Shown here: in pieces, positions 53,748 to 63,670 of the stretch
Position numbering within the stretch: the first letter of the stretch is position 1
Layout: the number at the start of each line of letters is the position of its first letter
Assembly (NCBI GenBank): GCA_014323795.1
Contig: JACONK010000028.1
Span: 1-64,000, forward strand
From: Paracoccaceae bacterium
Lineage (GTDB): Bacteria > Pseudomonadota > Alphaproteobacteria > Rhodobacterales > Rhodobacteraceae
DNA length: 64,000 nt
Direction of reading: 5' to 3'
Notes under the pieces: model-generated
Seen by the model: only the letters and a program-made list of their open reading frames with translations
Database searches by the model: none
Told to the model about the DNA's origin: nothing
Position numbers and translations under genes: made by a program

Positions 53748-55535
53748 ATGTCAGATAACCAAGCAGAGTTTGAAGCAAGGCAAAAGTCAAGGTCAGTGCG
53801 TCCGCTTGTGGGCCTGATGCCCTACCTGAAACCCTATTGGCTTTTGTTAACAATCGCAGCCATTGCTCTGACTGTTACGGCAGCCCTGTCGCTGGCACTG
53901 CCCCTTGCCGTGCGTCGGGTGATCGACGGGTTCTTCGAAGATGACGCGGCGGTTATGGACCAGTATTTCGGTGCGACCATCGGCATCGCCGCGCTTTTGG
54001 CTATAGGGACCGGCCTCCGATACTACTTTGTCACCCGACTGGGTGAACGTGTGATCGCGGACATTCGCAAGGCAGTCTATGATAAGATGATCGGGGTGAG
54101 TCCTGCGTTCTTTGATCGGATCATGACGGGCGAAGTGCTCAGCCGCATGTCAACCGACACCACGCTGATCCTGGCGGTTATCGGGTCGGCAATATCGGTC
54201 GCCCTGCGCAATATCCTTTTGCTGGGTGGCGGGATTATCCTGATGTTTCTGACTTCGTTTAAACTGACGGGTGTCGCCCTGTTGATCGTACCGGTCGTTA
54301 TCGTGCCAATCCTGCTGCTGGGTCGGCGTGTACGCAGGCTAAGCCGCATGAACCAGGACAAAATCGCCGAAAGCACAGCGCATGCGTCAGAGACGCTTTT
54401 GGCCGTGCAGACCGTGCAAGCCTTCACTCATGAAGCGCACAGTCGGGCCACTTTTGGCCTGCTGACGGAAGAGGCATTTGAGGCTACCCGCGCCCGGATT
54501 GGTGCTCGTGCCACCATGACGATGATCGTGATATTTTTCATCTTAACGGGCATTGTCGGTGTACTCTGGATTGGTGCGCACGATGTGCGGACAGGGGATA
54601 TGACACCAGGGACGCTTGCCCAGTTTCTGATCTACGCGATTATAGTGGCGGGTGCCGTATCGCTGTTGTCTGATATCTGGACGGAGGTTCAGCGTGCTGC
54701 TGGTGCCACGGAACGACTTGTGGAACTGTTGGCGGCACCGGACATTGTGCTGGATCCGGAAATCCCTGTCGCCCATGAGCCCGCCACGGGCGCACTGGCG
54801 TTTGCGGGGGTGGATTTCGCTTATCCGTCGCGCCCGGGTCTGCGGGTGCTCGATGGTTTTGATATCGATATAAAACCGGGTGAGATGGTGGCCATCGTTG
54901 GCCCGTCCGGGGCCGGGAAATCGACCGTCTTCCATCTGTTGTTGCGTTTCTTTGATCCCGACGCCGGGCAGGTCAGCATGGACGGCGTAGATCTGCGCCA
55001 CATGAAGCGTGATACGTTCCGCAGCCGCATGGCCTATGTGCCGCAAGATCCGGTTATTTTTGCAACTACGGCATTGGAAAACATCCGTTTTGGCCACCCC
55101 GACGCTACGGATGCAGAGGTTTTTGCCGCAGCGCAGGCGGCGGCGGCGGATGAGTTCCTTTCAGCCCTGCCGGATGGCTACAAGACCTATGTGGGCGAAC
55201 GCGGCGTGATGCTGTCGGGCGGGCAGAAACAGCGCATTGCTATAGCCCGTGCGATTCTGCACGATGCACCGGTGCTCCTGTTGGACGAGGCTACATCCGC
55301 GCTTGATGCAGAAAGCGAAAACGCGGTTCAGACGGCCATCCATGGCTTTGCCAGGAACCGCACCACGCTGATCGTCGCGCACCGCCTGGCGACCGTAAAA
55401 CGGGCTGACCGCATCATCGTGATGGAATCTGGCAAGGTGGTTGCCACAGGTACCCACGCATCGCTGGTGGAAGAAGACGGACTTTACGCCCGCCTTGCCA
55501 GGCTGCAGTTCACCGGTGAGCTTGCCGCAGCGTGA
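53748..55535 (+). CDS. ABC exporter, fused membrane and ATPase domains (MsbA-like)
   Basis: A half-transporter of 595 residues that works as a homodimer. Six membrane helices occupy about residues 25-310; the ATPase domain follows with Walker A GPSGAGKST near 385, signature LSGGQKQR near 488, Walker B VLLLDEATSALD near 510 and the His switch IVAHRLAT near 540. It resembles the MsbA/lipid or multidrug exporter branch of Rhodobacterales. Substrate unknown. ATG 53748 is two codons after a GTG at 53742; either could be used. Confidence 0.9.
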   Translation: MSDNQAEFEARQKSRSVRPLVGLMPYLKPYWLLLTIAAIALTVTAALSLALPLAVRRVIDGFFEDDAAVMDQYFGATIGIAALLAIGTGLRYYFVTRLGERVIADIRKAVYDKMIGVSPAFFDRIMTGEVLSRMSTDTTLILAVIGSAISVALRNILLLGGGIILMFLTSFKLTGVALLIVPVVIVPILLLGRRVRRLSRMNQDKIAESTAHASETLLAVQTVQAFTHEAHSRATFGLLTEEAFEATRARIGARATMTMIVIFFILTGIVGVLWIGAHDVRTGDMTPGTLAQFLIYAIIVAGAVSLLSDIWTEVQRAAGATERLVELLAAPDIVLDPEIPVAHEPATGALAFAGVDFAYPSRPGLRVLDGFDIDIKPGEMVAIVGPSGAGKSTVFHLLLRFFDPDAGQVSMDGVDLRHMKRDTFRSRMAYVPQDPVIFATTALENIRFGHPDATDAEVFAAAQAAAADEFLSALPDGYKTYVGERGVMLSGGQKQRIAIARAILHDAPVLLLDEATSALDAESENAVQTAIHGFARNRTTLIVAHRLATVKRADRIIVMESGKVVATGTHASLVEEDGLYARLARLQFTGELAAA

Positions 55536-55966
55536 ATGCTGCTCGTCACATTCCGCTGTTTTCTGATAGCATCCGCTTATCCCGTATGTTCCATGTTCCG
55601 GGGGTAGCGAATCCAACCAGGGAAAAACGGGATGTGACTTTGGAGTTTTGCAAACAAGGCAGGAAAAATCTGCCGGACGCGGCGACGCTGAATGCGTTGA
55701 CCAAAGAAACGGCAGCACAATAGAGATTTCCAAAGAGGCGGTAAACTAAAAACCAGGGAAAGTCACCCGCACTATGGGTGGATTGGAAGACGGTGCCACC
55801 TGCCGGATTTACCATTTACCTTATCAGGGTCGTAACGGCGGGAAACGCGACATGCGATAAGCCGACTTAATGCGGCAAAAAATCTTGTGAACCAGAGTTA
55901 ACTTCCCATTGTATCTCCGAACCAAACGCAGGTGCATACAAATTGACGCCAACATTGGGGGAAATC
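55536..55966. other. Spacer before the acyl-CoA synthetase gene
   Basis: 431 bases with several stops in every frame. A 63-codon + strand frame (55532-55723) overlaps the exporter stop but shows no family features. The region 55850-55945 is AT-richer and is the likely promoter of the synthetase gene. Confidence 0.4.
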
Positions 55967-57862
55967 ATGTTCCAAATGGTCGATCTATCATCGGTAGAAA
56001 CTATCGAAAAGGAAATGCCGGCCGAAGAGCGTTGGACCGCTAAAACCGTTTACGAACAATTGTGCCAGACGACCGCCAAACACGGGAATCGCCCGGCGGT
56101 CAGCTTCCAGTTGACGTCCGGGGATAGGGCCAAGGCCACGACGTTGACATGGCATGAGATTAAGACGCAGGTGACGAAGGCTGCAAACCTCTTCCGCTCG
56201 CTCGGGGTGGGCCAGAAAGATGTGGTGGCCTATATGCTGCCGACAAGCCATGAGACGGCGATCACTCTTGCTGGTGCCATGACGGCGGGCATCGCGGCAC
56301 CCGTCAATCCGACGCTGAAGCCAGAGCAGATCGCCGCTCTCCTGCAGGAAACTGGTGCCAAGGTGCTGGTCACACTGAAGGCTTTCCCAAAGACGAATGT
56401 GGCCCGGCTGGCTCATGACGCGGTGACACAAGCACCGAATGTGAACCACGTGATAGAAATTGATCTGCTGCCGCACCTCTCCGGCCTCAAGAAGTTTATC
56501 GTTCCGCTGATTCGTCCGAAGATGAACATCAGGCACAAGGCCACCGTGTTGGAATTCAACTCTGCGCTGGCTGCCCAGCCCGGCGACAGGCTGACGTTTA
56601 AGGAATCTCCGGATGATCCGGTTTGCGCCTACTTCCACACCGGCGGCACCACCGGTATGCCAAAGATTGCGCAGCACAAGCATTCGGGTATCCTCTACAA
56701 CGGGTTCCTCGGTGCCAACCTGCTGATCAACGAAAAAGACACGATCCTTTGCCCGCTGCCGATGTTCCACGTTATGGCGGCCAACGTGTTCTGGGCGACC
56801 AGCATCTCTGCCGGTTCCCACATTGTCTTCCCGACGCCTGCGGGTTATCGCGGGGACGGGGTATTCGATAATTTCTGGAAGCTCGTGGAACGGTGGGGTG
56901 CCACCTACACGGCCATTGTGCCGACTGCTGCGTCCCGTCTTATGCAGTGCCCCGTGAATGCCGATATCTCTACCTTGCAGGGGGCGATGTGCGGTTCTGC
57001 ACCGCTGCCGACAGATATCTTTAAACGCTTTGAAGAGATCGCCGGCATCAAAATTCTTGAAGGTTACGGCATGACAGAGGCAACCTGCCTCATCTCCGGC
57101 AACCCAATGGCGGGAGAGCGCAAGATCGGTTCCGTCGGTATCCGCAATCCTTACTGTGACATCAAAATATGCGACTGCGACAAGGACGGCAACGTGCTGA
57201 GAGACTGTGGCGTAGATGAAGTGGGCGAGATCTGTGTCTCCAACCCGGGCGTCTGGACGGGCAACACCTACACGGATGCTTGCAAAAACGTGGGTCTCTT
57301 TGCCAACGGCACACATTTGCGCACCGGTGATCTTGGCCGTTTCGATGCGGATGGCTATCTGTGGATTACGGGACGTGCGAAAGATATGATCATCCGCAGC
57401 GGCCATAATATTGACCCGGCCATCATAGAAGAGGTGCTCGCCGCCCACCCGGATGTTGCCTTTTCAGGCGTTATCGGCCAACCCGATGCGGACGCAGGTG
57501 AATTGCCGGCGGCTTATGTTGAGCTCGTTAAAGGCAGTACCGCCACAGTTGATGCGTTGATGACCCACTGCAAGGAACACGTGCATGACCCGGCCGCTGT
57601 GCCGAAATATCTGGAACTGGCGCCGGAACTGCCCAAAACCGCCGTTGGAAAAATATTCAAGCCGGACCTGCGCCGATCTGCCATCACCCGCGTCTATAAT
57701 GCAGAGCTTGCCGCCGCTGGTGTGGCCGCCGAGGTGGAAGAGGTGATCGAAGACAGCAGGCGCGGGCTCGTTGCCCGAATTAGGGAGAACGGCGTCACCA
57801 CTGGGGATGACGTCAATGGTGTGCTTGGTGTTCATATCTTCCGGTGGGAATGGGCAGATTAG
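55967..57862 (+). CDS. Acyl-CoA synthetase (AMP-forming)
   Basis: A 631-residue adenylate-forming enzyme that converts a fatty or related acid to acyl-CoA. Motifs: FHTGGTTGMPKIAQHKHSG near residue 225, GYGMTEATC near 367, TGDLGRFDADGYLWITGRAKDMIIRSGHNIDPAIIEE near 455-490 and the catalytic Lys of PKTAVGKIFKPDLR near 565. The C-terminus extends about 55 residues beyond that Lys. ATG 55967 has GGGGGAAA just upstream and is preferred over TTG 55943. A clear terminator follows. Confidence 0.9.
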   Translation: MFQMVDLSSVETIEKEMPAEERWTAKTVYEQLCQTTAKHGNRPAVSFQLTSGDRAKATTLTWHEIKTQVTKAANLFRSLGVGQKDVVAYMLPTSHETAITLAGAMTAGIAAPVNPTLKPEQIAALLQETGAKVLVTLKAFPKTNVARLAHDAVTQAPNVNHVIEIDLLPHLSGLKKFIVPLIRPKMNIRHKATVLEFNSALAAQPGDRLTFKESPDDPVCAYFHTGGTTGMPKIAQHKHSGILYNGFLGANLLINEKDTILCPLPMFHVMAANVFWATSISAGSHIVFPTPAGYRGDGVFDNFWKLVERWGATYTAIVPTAASRLMQCPVNADISTLQGAMCGSAPLPTDIFKRFEEIAGIKILEGYGMTEATCLISGNPMAGERKIGSVGIRNPYCDIKICDCDKDGNVLRDCGVDEVGEICVSNPGVWTGNTYTDACKNVGLFANGTHLRTGDLGRFDADGYLWITGRAKDMIIRSGHNIDPAIIEEVLAAHPDVAFSGVIGQPDADAGELPAAYVELVKGSTATVDALMTHCKEHVHDPAAVPKYLELAPELPKTAVGKIFKPDLRRSAITRVYNAELAAAGVAAEVEEVIEDSRRGLVARIRENGVTTGDDVNGVLGVHIFRWEWAD

Positions 57863-57883
57863 GTCTTGCGGCAATTGAAAATC

Positions 57884-57921
57884 CGGCGGGGCGGCACCGC
57901 AAGGCCTCACCCCGCCGTTTT
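57884..57921 (+). terminator. Intrinsic terminator after the acyl-CoA synthetase
   Basis: CGGCGGGG at 57884-57891 pairs perfectly with CCCCGCCG at 57910-57917 across an 18-base loop, followed by TTTT. It lies 22 bases after the stop codon. Confidence 0.75.
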
Positions 57922-58226
57922 GAACCTGGCATACGGGGTTGCACTCCCGGGTAGTGGACTTGCCGGAGGCAGGAACGTGTGTCGCTTGGAATGAACTTTG
58001 TGGCGGGATGGTTGCTTACGGCCCTCTGAAAATACTTTTCAAAGGAATTTTGCGCCGGTATTTCAGGTTGCCACATACCGGATCGCGGCCGGCGACGGAT
58101 GGTTTGCGGCAATAGTGACTCCAAATATAACGCCGCCGCATTCAGGGCCCTGTGTCATATGGCAATCGAACAGGGCTTGGGTCTGCGCTGCATCCTGCCA
58201 TGCAGACCTGGAAAGGCCCGCACGGG
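57922..58226. other. Convergent spacer between acyl-CoA synthetase and metG
   Basis: About 305 bases beyond the terminator, between convergent genes. Frames on both strands are open for 60-90 codons but I recognise no protein. Nothing else is seen. Confidence 0.4.
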
Positions 58227-59945
58227 TCACGCCTCTTGCCCGGTACATTTGGCTTTCATCGCTTCACGGTCGTCATCGCTGATCTTGGTAAAGAGATGCT
58301 CCGGCACCTCAAAACCCTCACCGCCTGCAAGCCTGCCCAGTGCTGCGGCCACATCTTTGGGCCAAACGTATCCGCCGCATTTCATCGCGGTAATCATTGT
58401 CTTGCTGGCATCCGGGATGAATGGTTCTGACAGGGTGGCGTAGAAGGGGATAAGGTTCATGGCGAACCGGATAGTCGCGGCGGCTGTCGCCGCATCCTTT
58501 TTGAACACCGCCCAGGGCGCGGCTGAGTGCAGATACTCGTTGCCAGCCACCCAGATTGCCCGCAGCTCATTCGCGGCTTTGCGGATTTCAATCGCCTCCA
58601 TGTGTTTTTGATAGGTGGCAACCCGTGTCGTCAGTTCCGCGATTACGGTTTCTTCCGTCGCGCCGTAAGTGCCGCCCGAGGGCACCTCTTTGCCGAATCT
58701 GGAACGACAGAATTTTGTCACCCGGCTGACGAAGTTACCCAGTACATCCGCCAGATCCTTGTTCACGGTTGCCTGGAAATTTTCCCAGGTGAATTCGCTG
58801 TCAGACGTTTCCGGCACATGGGTCAGCAACCACCAGCGCCAGTAGTCAGAGGGAAGCAGACCCAGTGCCTGATCCTGGAATACGCCGCGGCCCATAGAGG
58901 TCGAGAACTGCCCGCCGTCGTAGGTGAGGTAGTTGAACGACTTGATAAAATCGACGAGTTTCCAGGGCTCTCCTGACCCCATCAGAGTTGACGGGAAAGA
59001 TAAGGTGTGGAAGGGGACGTTGTCTTTGCCCATGAATTGTACGTAGCGTACATCTTCGGCACCCTTGTCCGTGCGCCACCAGCGCTGCCAGGCATCTTCG
59101 CCCAGGCCTTTGACCGCCGCCCATTCCGCCGTTGCCGCAATGTAGCCGATGGGCGCATCGAACCACACGTAGAAGACCTTGTTTTCCATTCCAGGCCAGT
59201 CCGCATCGCCACGTCTGACCGGTACGCCCCAGTCAAGGTCGCGGGTGATGCCTCGGTCCTGCAATCCTTCGCCGTCATGCAACCATTTTTTGGCAATCGA
59301 GGTCGTCAATACCGGCCAACCGATCTGGTTATCGATCCATTCATCCAACTGCCGGCGCATCGCCGACTGACGCAGGAACAGATGTTTGGTTTCCCGGACC
59401 TCCAGATCGCCTGAGCCGGAAATCACGCTGCGCGGGTTGATCAGGTCCGTGGGATCGAGCTGTTTTGTGCAGTTCTCACACTGGTCGCCGCGGGCACTGT
59501 CATAACTGCAATTGGGGCAGGTACCTTCAATGTAGCGGTCCGGCAGAAAGCGTCCGTCCGCGTTGGAATAAACCTGTTCTTCCAGCACTTCCCTGATCAG
59601 CCCGGCATCGGCCAGCCGCCCGGCGAAATGCTGGGTCAGGGTGTGGTTCTCATCGCTCGATGTTCGACCAAAATGGTCAAAAGACAGGCGAAACCCTGAT
59701 GCGAGCCGCGCCTGCACCTTATGCATCTCGGCACAGTATTCCGCGACGGGCCTGCCTGCCTTGGCTGCCGCCAGTTCAGCAGGGGTGCCGTGTTCATCCG
59801 TGGCACAGATGAACATAACTTCATGCCCGGTTGCCCGGCAAAACCGGGCATACACATCGGACGGCAGCTGGGAACCTACGAGATTCCCCATATGCTTGAT
59901 GCCGTTGATATAGGGCAGGGCAGAGGTAATGAGCGTACGTTGCAT
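58227..59945 (-). CDS. metG: Methionyl-tRNA synthetase
   Basis: Class I synthetase of 572 residues that charges tRNA-Met. The HIGH-type motif is HMGN in [15 protein letters not shown] at the N-terminus; the zinc-binding knuckle CPNC...CENC lies near residue 142-158; the KMSKS-like loop reads [13 protein letters not shown] near 335. The C-terminal helical anticodon-binding domain carries the usual [14 protein letters not shown] near 388. There is no C-terminal dimerisation/tRNA-binding extension, typical for alphaproteobacteria. Confidence 0.96.
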   Translation of the reverse strand: MQRTLITSALPYINGIKHMGNLVGSQLPSDVYARFCRATGHEVMFICATDEHGTPAELAAAKAGRPVAEYCAEMHKVQARLASGFRLSFDHFGRTSSDENHTLTQHFAGRLADAGLIREVLEEQVYSNADGRFLPDRYIEGTCPNCSYDSARGDQCENCTKQLDPTDLINPRSVISGSGDLEVRETKHLFLRQSAMRRQLDEWIDNQIGWPVLTTSIAKKWLHDGEGLQDRGITRDLDWGVPVRRGDADWPGMENKVFYVWFDAPIGYIAATAEWAAVKGLGEDAWQRWWRTDKGAEDVRYVQFMGKDNVPFHTLSFPSTLMGSGEPWKLVDFIKSFNYLTYDGGQFSTSMGRGVFQDQALGLLPSDYWRWWLLTHVPETSDSEFTWENFQATVNKDLADVLGNFVSRVTKFCRSRFGKEVPSGGTYGATEETVIAELTTRVATYQKHMEAIEIRKAANELRAIWVAGNEYLHSAAPWAVFKKDAATAAATIRFAMNLIPFYATLSEPFIPDASKTMITAMKCGGYVWPKDVAAALGRLAGGEGFEVPEHLFTKISDDDREAMKAKCTGQEA

Positions 59946-60077
59946 GGCTGACTCTTTTTCAAACGTCCGCGTTACTTAACGCATCCGCATCCCCGGTGCC
60001 ACAGACAGCCCTCTGCCTTGGCCTGAACCATTCCGGGGTAAGGCGAGGCCGGGGAGCATGGCCCCTGACAGCGCATC

Positions 60078-60869
60078 TTAAACCGAATGCGTCCCGTCCG
60101 CCAATTGACGCACAAATGCCAGCACATTCTCCGGGGTTTCGCCACTGCCTATTTTTGAGACGATAGCAGATCCTACCACAGCTCCGTCAGCCACAGCGGC
60201 CATGGCACGGGCATCCTCGGGCGTTTTGATCCCGAATCCCACGCAGACGGGCAGGTCTGTGTGCCCCTTGATCCGTGCGACTTCCGCGCCCACTGTCCCG
60301 GATGAGGCAGACCCTGTACCAGTAATCCCGGTGATAGCCACATAGTAGATGAAGCCGGAAGTATTGTGCAAAACCTTTGGCAGGCGCCTGTCGTCGGTGG
60401 TCGGAGTAGCAAGCCGGATGAAATGTAGCCCGGCGGCACTGGCCTCGGCGCAGAGTTCCTCATCCTCTTCCGGTGGCAGGTCAACGATTATCATCCCGTC
60501 GATGCCGGCGGCCTTGGCGTCTGAGATGAAGGCGTCTGCCCCGTGGTTGTGGATCGGATTGTAGTAGCCCATCAGCACAATCGGGGTAATGTCGTCCTGG
60601 CGGCGGAACCCGGCAGCCATGGCGAACGTCCTCTTCAGTGTCATACCCGCGTCAAGTGCCCGCTGCCCGGCGCGCTGGATCGTCGGCCCGTCCGCCATCG
60701 GATCCGTGAAGGGCAGGCCAATCTCTATGATATCTGCGCCCGCCTCCGGCAGGCCGTTGAGCACCGCCTGGCTGGTTTCCGTATCCGGATCACCAGCCAT
60801 GATATAGGATACAAAAGCCTTGCGGCCCCCGGCTTTTAAGGCGTCGAACTTGGCCGTGATCCGGCTCAT
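60078..60869 (-). CDS. trpA: Tryptophan synthase alpha chain
   Basis: Cleaves indole-3-glycerol phosphate to indole, which passes to TrpB. The 263-residue TIM barrel has the catalytic pair Glu49 and Asp60 ([17 protein letters not shown]) and the phosphate-binding [11 protein letters not shown] and GSAIV regions. I chose ATG 60869 because it places the catalytic residues at canonical positions 49 and 60; the frame extends to 60923. trpB is not in the window, so trpA stands alone, as is common in Rhodobacterales. Confidence 0.96.
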   Translation of the reverse strand: MSRITAKFDALKAGGRKAFVSYIMAGDPDTETSQAVLNGLPEAGADIIEIGLPFTDPMADGPTIQRAGQRALDAGMTLKRTFAMAAGFRRQDDITPIVLMGYYNPIHNHGADAFISDAKAAGIDGMIIVDLPPEEDEELCAEASAAGLHFIRLATPTTDDRRLPKVLHNTSGFIYYVAITGITGTGSASSGTVGAEVARIKGHTDLPVCVGFGIKTPEDARAMAAVADGAVVGSAIVSKIGSGETPENVLAFVRQLADGTHSV

Positions 60870-61134
60870 GGCGTCACTCGTAATTATTTGCCCGTACCTG
60901 CCCGTCACATACGATGAATTCAAGCACTATTTTGTAGCCGGGCATGCGGCCCCGTCCCGTTTACCATGAACTACATTCCCGTTCATCCTGCTGGCCTGTC
61001 CGTTTGGGAGTGTGGGTGCCGTACCTCTGCCACCCGAACCCGATTATATACTTTCGGATTAAAGAAGACAGGCCTGCGGCTTGTCATGGTTCGTCCGGGT
61101 GCCTAATCAGCGCGAAAATCAAAACGGGTATCTC

Positions 61135-62232
61135 ATGGGATTCAAGACCGGTATTGTGGGCCTGCCGAATGTGGGCAAATCCACTCTGTTTAATGCGCTG
61201 ACCAGGACAGCTGCAGCGCAGGCGGCAAATTTTCCGTTTTGCACGATTGAGCCGAATGTGGGGGAGGTCGCCGTTCCCGACGTACGGCTGCAACAGTTGG
61301 CGGTTATTTCCAGGTCCGCCAGTGTGATTCCGGCGCGGATGACCTTTGTGGATATCGCGGGGTTGGTGAAAGGTGCCAGCCAGGGGGAGGGGCTGGGCAA
61401 CCGGTTTCTCGCCAGCATCCGCGAATGTGACGCCATCGCCCATGTGCTGCGATGTTTCGACGATGATGACGTGACTCACGTCGCCGGGCGCGTGAACCCG
61501 GTCGAGGATGCGGAAACGGTTGAGACGGAATTGATGCTGGCCGATCTGGAGAGCATCGAAAAGCGGCGCACAAACCTCGTGCGTAAACTGAAGGGCAACG
61601 ACAAGGACGCAAATCTACAGGAAAAGTTGCTGCTGTGTGCACAGGAAGTGTTACAAAAGGGCTGGCCTGCACGCACGGCCGTGATTCCGGATGAAGATCG
61701 CAAAGCCTGGGACAGGCTGCAGCTGCTGACCACAAAGCCGGTGCTCTATGTCTGCAATGTTGATGAGGCTTCCGCCGCCGAGGGCAATGAATTTTCTGCG
61801 CAAGTGGCAGAAATGGCCGCGAATCATGGTGCCGGACACGTGGTGATCTCCGCGGCCATTGAGCAAGAGATGGCCAGGCTTGAGCCTGATGAGGCTTTAA
61901 TGTTTCTCAAGGAAATGGGGCTGAAAGAGGCCGGGCTGGATCGCCTGATCCGGGCGGGGTATGCACTTCTCAAACTGCAGACCTATTTCACCTCCGGTCC
62001 CCGGGAAACCCGCGCCTGGACCGTGCCGGCGGGCACCGCGGCCCCGAAGGCTGCAGGCCTGATCCACGGGGACTTTGAGCGCGGGTTTATTCGCGCAGAG
62101 ACCATCGCCTTTACCGACTATATCGCCTGCAACGGCGAACAGGGTTCCAGGGAAAAGGGCAGGATGCGGGCCGAAGGCAAGGCCTATGTAGTGCAGGACG
62201 GGGACGTGATACATTTCCTCGTGAATACCTGA
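61135..62232 (+). CDS. ychF: Redox-regulated ATPase YchF
   Basis: An OBG-related P-loop protein of 365 residues that binds ATP in preference to GTP and interacts with ribosomes. The P-loop GLPNVGKSTLFNALT lies at residues 8-22, with switch motifs FVDIAGLVKGASQGEGLGNRFL near 68, a coiled-coil insertion in the middle and a C-terminal TGS domain (RAWTVPAGTAAPKAAGLIHGDFERGFIRAE). I chose ATG 61135, directly before the P-loop, over the extension to 61081. Confidence 0.95.
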   Translation: MGFKTGIVGLPNVGKSTLFNALTRTAAAQAANFPFCTIEPNVGEVAVPDVRLQQLAVISRSASVIPARMTFVDIAGLVKGASQGEGLGNRFLASIRECDAIAHVLRCFDDDDVTHVAGRVNPVEDAETVETELMLADLESIEKRRTNLVRKLKGNDKDANLQEKLLLCAQEVLQKGWPARTAVIPDEDRKAWDRLQLLTTKPVLYVCNVDEASAAEGNEFSAQVAEMAANHGAGHVVISAAIEQEMARLEPDEALMFLKEMGLKEAGLDRLIRAGYALLKLQTYFTSGPRETRAWTVPAGTAAPKAAGLIHGDFERGFIRAETIAFTDYIACNGEQGSREKGRMRAEGKAYVVQDGDVIHFLVNT

Positions 62233-62359
62233 TGTGGTACCAGGGGTTCGGCGATCAATCGGGGTTTGAGGTGCCGCTTAATGGGCTGAAATGGATGCCT
62301 TGGCACGGGAATGTTTGGCATGGAGTGTGGACCAGACCCTGGTGCGAACCTGCGTCATG

Positions 62360-63082
62360 TCATGCCCTTAGGAATGCGATGGCCTCTGCCACATCAAGCG
62401 CACCGTCATAAATTGCGCGGCCGGAGATCACACCATTTAGCACTGCGTTGCCGGCCTTGAGTGCAGCGAGATCTTCCATCCGTGATACACCGCCTGAGGC
62501 AATCACCGGAATCGATACAGCCTGTGCCAGAGCCACAGTGGCGGGCACGTTCGGGCCTTGCATGGCACCATCCCGGTTGATGTCGGTGTAGATGATCGCA
62601 GCTACCCCCGCGTCTTCGAACCGGCGGGCGAGGTCCGCGGTCTCCACATCTGTTTCCTTCGCCCAACCGCGGGTGGCGACCTTGCCGCTGCGGGCGTCAA
62701 TGCCCACGGCCACTGCACCCGGGAAAATCCTGGCCGCGGTGCGCACCAGATCCGGATCCTCCACTGCCGCTGTGCCAAGGATCACCCGGCTGAGCCCGCA
62801 GTTTATCCAGTGCTCAATCGTTTCCAGCGACCGGATGCCGCCGCCGAGTTGGGCCGACACCGGGACAGATTCGAGAATTGTCTCAACCGGCGCGGCATTT
62901 ACCGGCCTACCTGCGAAGGCCCCGTTCAGATCGACGAGATGCAGCCAGTCACAGCCTGCGTCCACAAAGGTACGCGCCTGGGTCACAGGGTCGTCATTGA
63001 AGACGGTGGCAGCCTGCATTTCTCCGCGCAGGAGCCGTACACATTTGCCGTCCTTAAGGTCAATCGCCGGATAGAAAATCAC
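62360..63082 (-). CDS. hisA: Phosphoribosylformimino-5-aminoimidazole carboxamide ribotide isomerase
   Basis: Catalyses the Amadori rearrangement of ProFAR in histidine synthesis. A 240-residue beta/alpha barrel with catalytic Asp8 ([19 protein letters not shown]) and the second Asp in [15 protein letters not shown] near 130; [15 protein letters not shown] near 168 and [11 protein letters not shown] near 200 bind phosphate. I chose GTG 63082, which gives family length and the canonical Asp8. Its partner hisH lies upstream on the same strand, with the DUF2147 gene between them. Confidence 0.95.
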   Translation of the reverse strand: MIFYPAIDLKDGKCVRLLRGEMQAATVFNDDPVTQARTFVDAGCDWLHLVDLNGAFAGRPVNAAPVETILESVPVSAQLGGGIRSLETIEHWINCGLSRVILGTAAVEDPDLVRTAARIFPGAVAVGIDARSGKVATRGWAKETDVETADLARRFEDAGVAAIIYTDINRDGAMQGPNVPATVALAQAVSIPVIASGGVSRMEDLAALKAGNAVLNGVISGRAIYDGALDVAEAIAFLRA

Positions 63083-63226
63083 CACGCCTCGCTCTCTGGC
63101 GGCGCACATACCGGTTTGGTCGGAGTTTGCAAAGGATCAGCAGCCGCTTTTCGGTATGTCATAGTTGACACGCACGGCAACCCCGGATACCTCGGGAAGA
63201 AATTAAAGTAGGGGGGGGGTAAGCCT

Positions 63227-63619
63227 GTGAAAAAATTTATTCTGGCTTCTGTCGTTGCCTGGGGGCCGATGGTTGCCGCTGCTGATCCGATTGCCGGAAT
63301 CTGGCAGACGCCCAAGGATGACAACGGTGAATACGGCCACGTTGAAATCGGAGACTGCGGTGCAAAAATCTGCGGCACCGTGGTTAAGGGTTTTGACAGC
63401 ACGGGTAAATTGCTTCCAAATGCTCCGCTTACAGGCCGCAAGATCATCTGGGATATGGAAAATGATGGTGGCGGCAAATACAGTGGCGGGAAAATATATT
63501 CCCCCGAGCGGGCCAAAACCTACAACGGTCAACTTCATCTGTCCGGCAGTAGCCTGAACGTGAAAGGCTGCATGCTCGGCTTTTGTCAGTCAGGCGGCAC
63601 GTGGTCCCGCGTGAGGTAA
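63227..63619 (+). CDS. DUF2147 family exported protein
   Basis: A 130-residue protein with a signal peptide (about residues 1-19, cleaved after VAAA) and the DUF2147 fold: the PIAGIWQTPKDDNGEYGHVEI opening, CGxxICGTVV, GRKIIWDMENDGGGKYSGGKIY and a C-terminal GCMLGFCQSGGTWSRV. Four Cys may form disulfides in the periplasm. Function is unknown. It lies between hisA and hisH but on the opposite strand. The start is GTG 63227, preceded by a run of nine G (63211-63219) that overlaps the ribosome-binding position. Confidence 0.88.
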   Translation: MKKFILASVVAWGPMVAAADPIAGIWQTPKDDNGEYGHVEIGDCGAKICGTVVKGFDSTGKLLPNAPLTGRKIIWDMENDGGGKYSGGKIYSPERAKTYNGQLHLSGSSLNVKGCMLGFCQSGGTWSRVR

Positions 63620-63670
63620 GCCGCGCAATATCCTGAAAATAAAGGGTGTCCGTTGCACTGCCTTTTGTAA

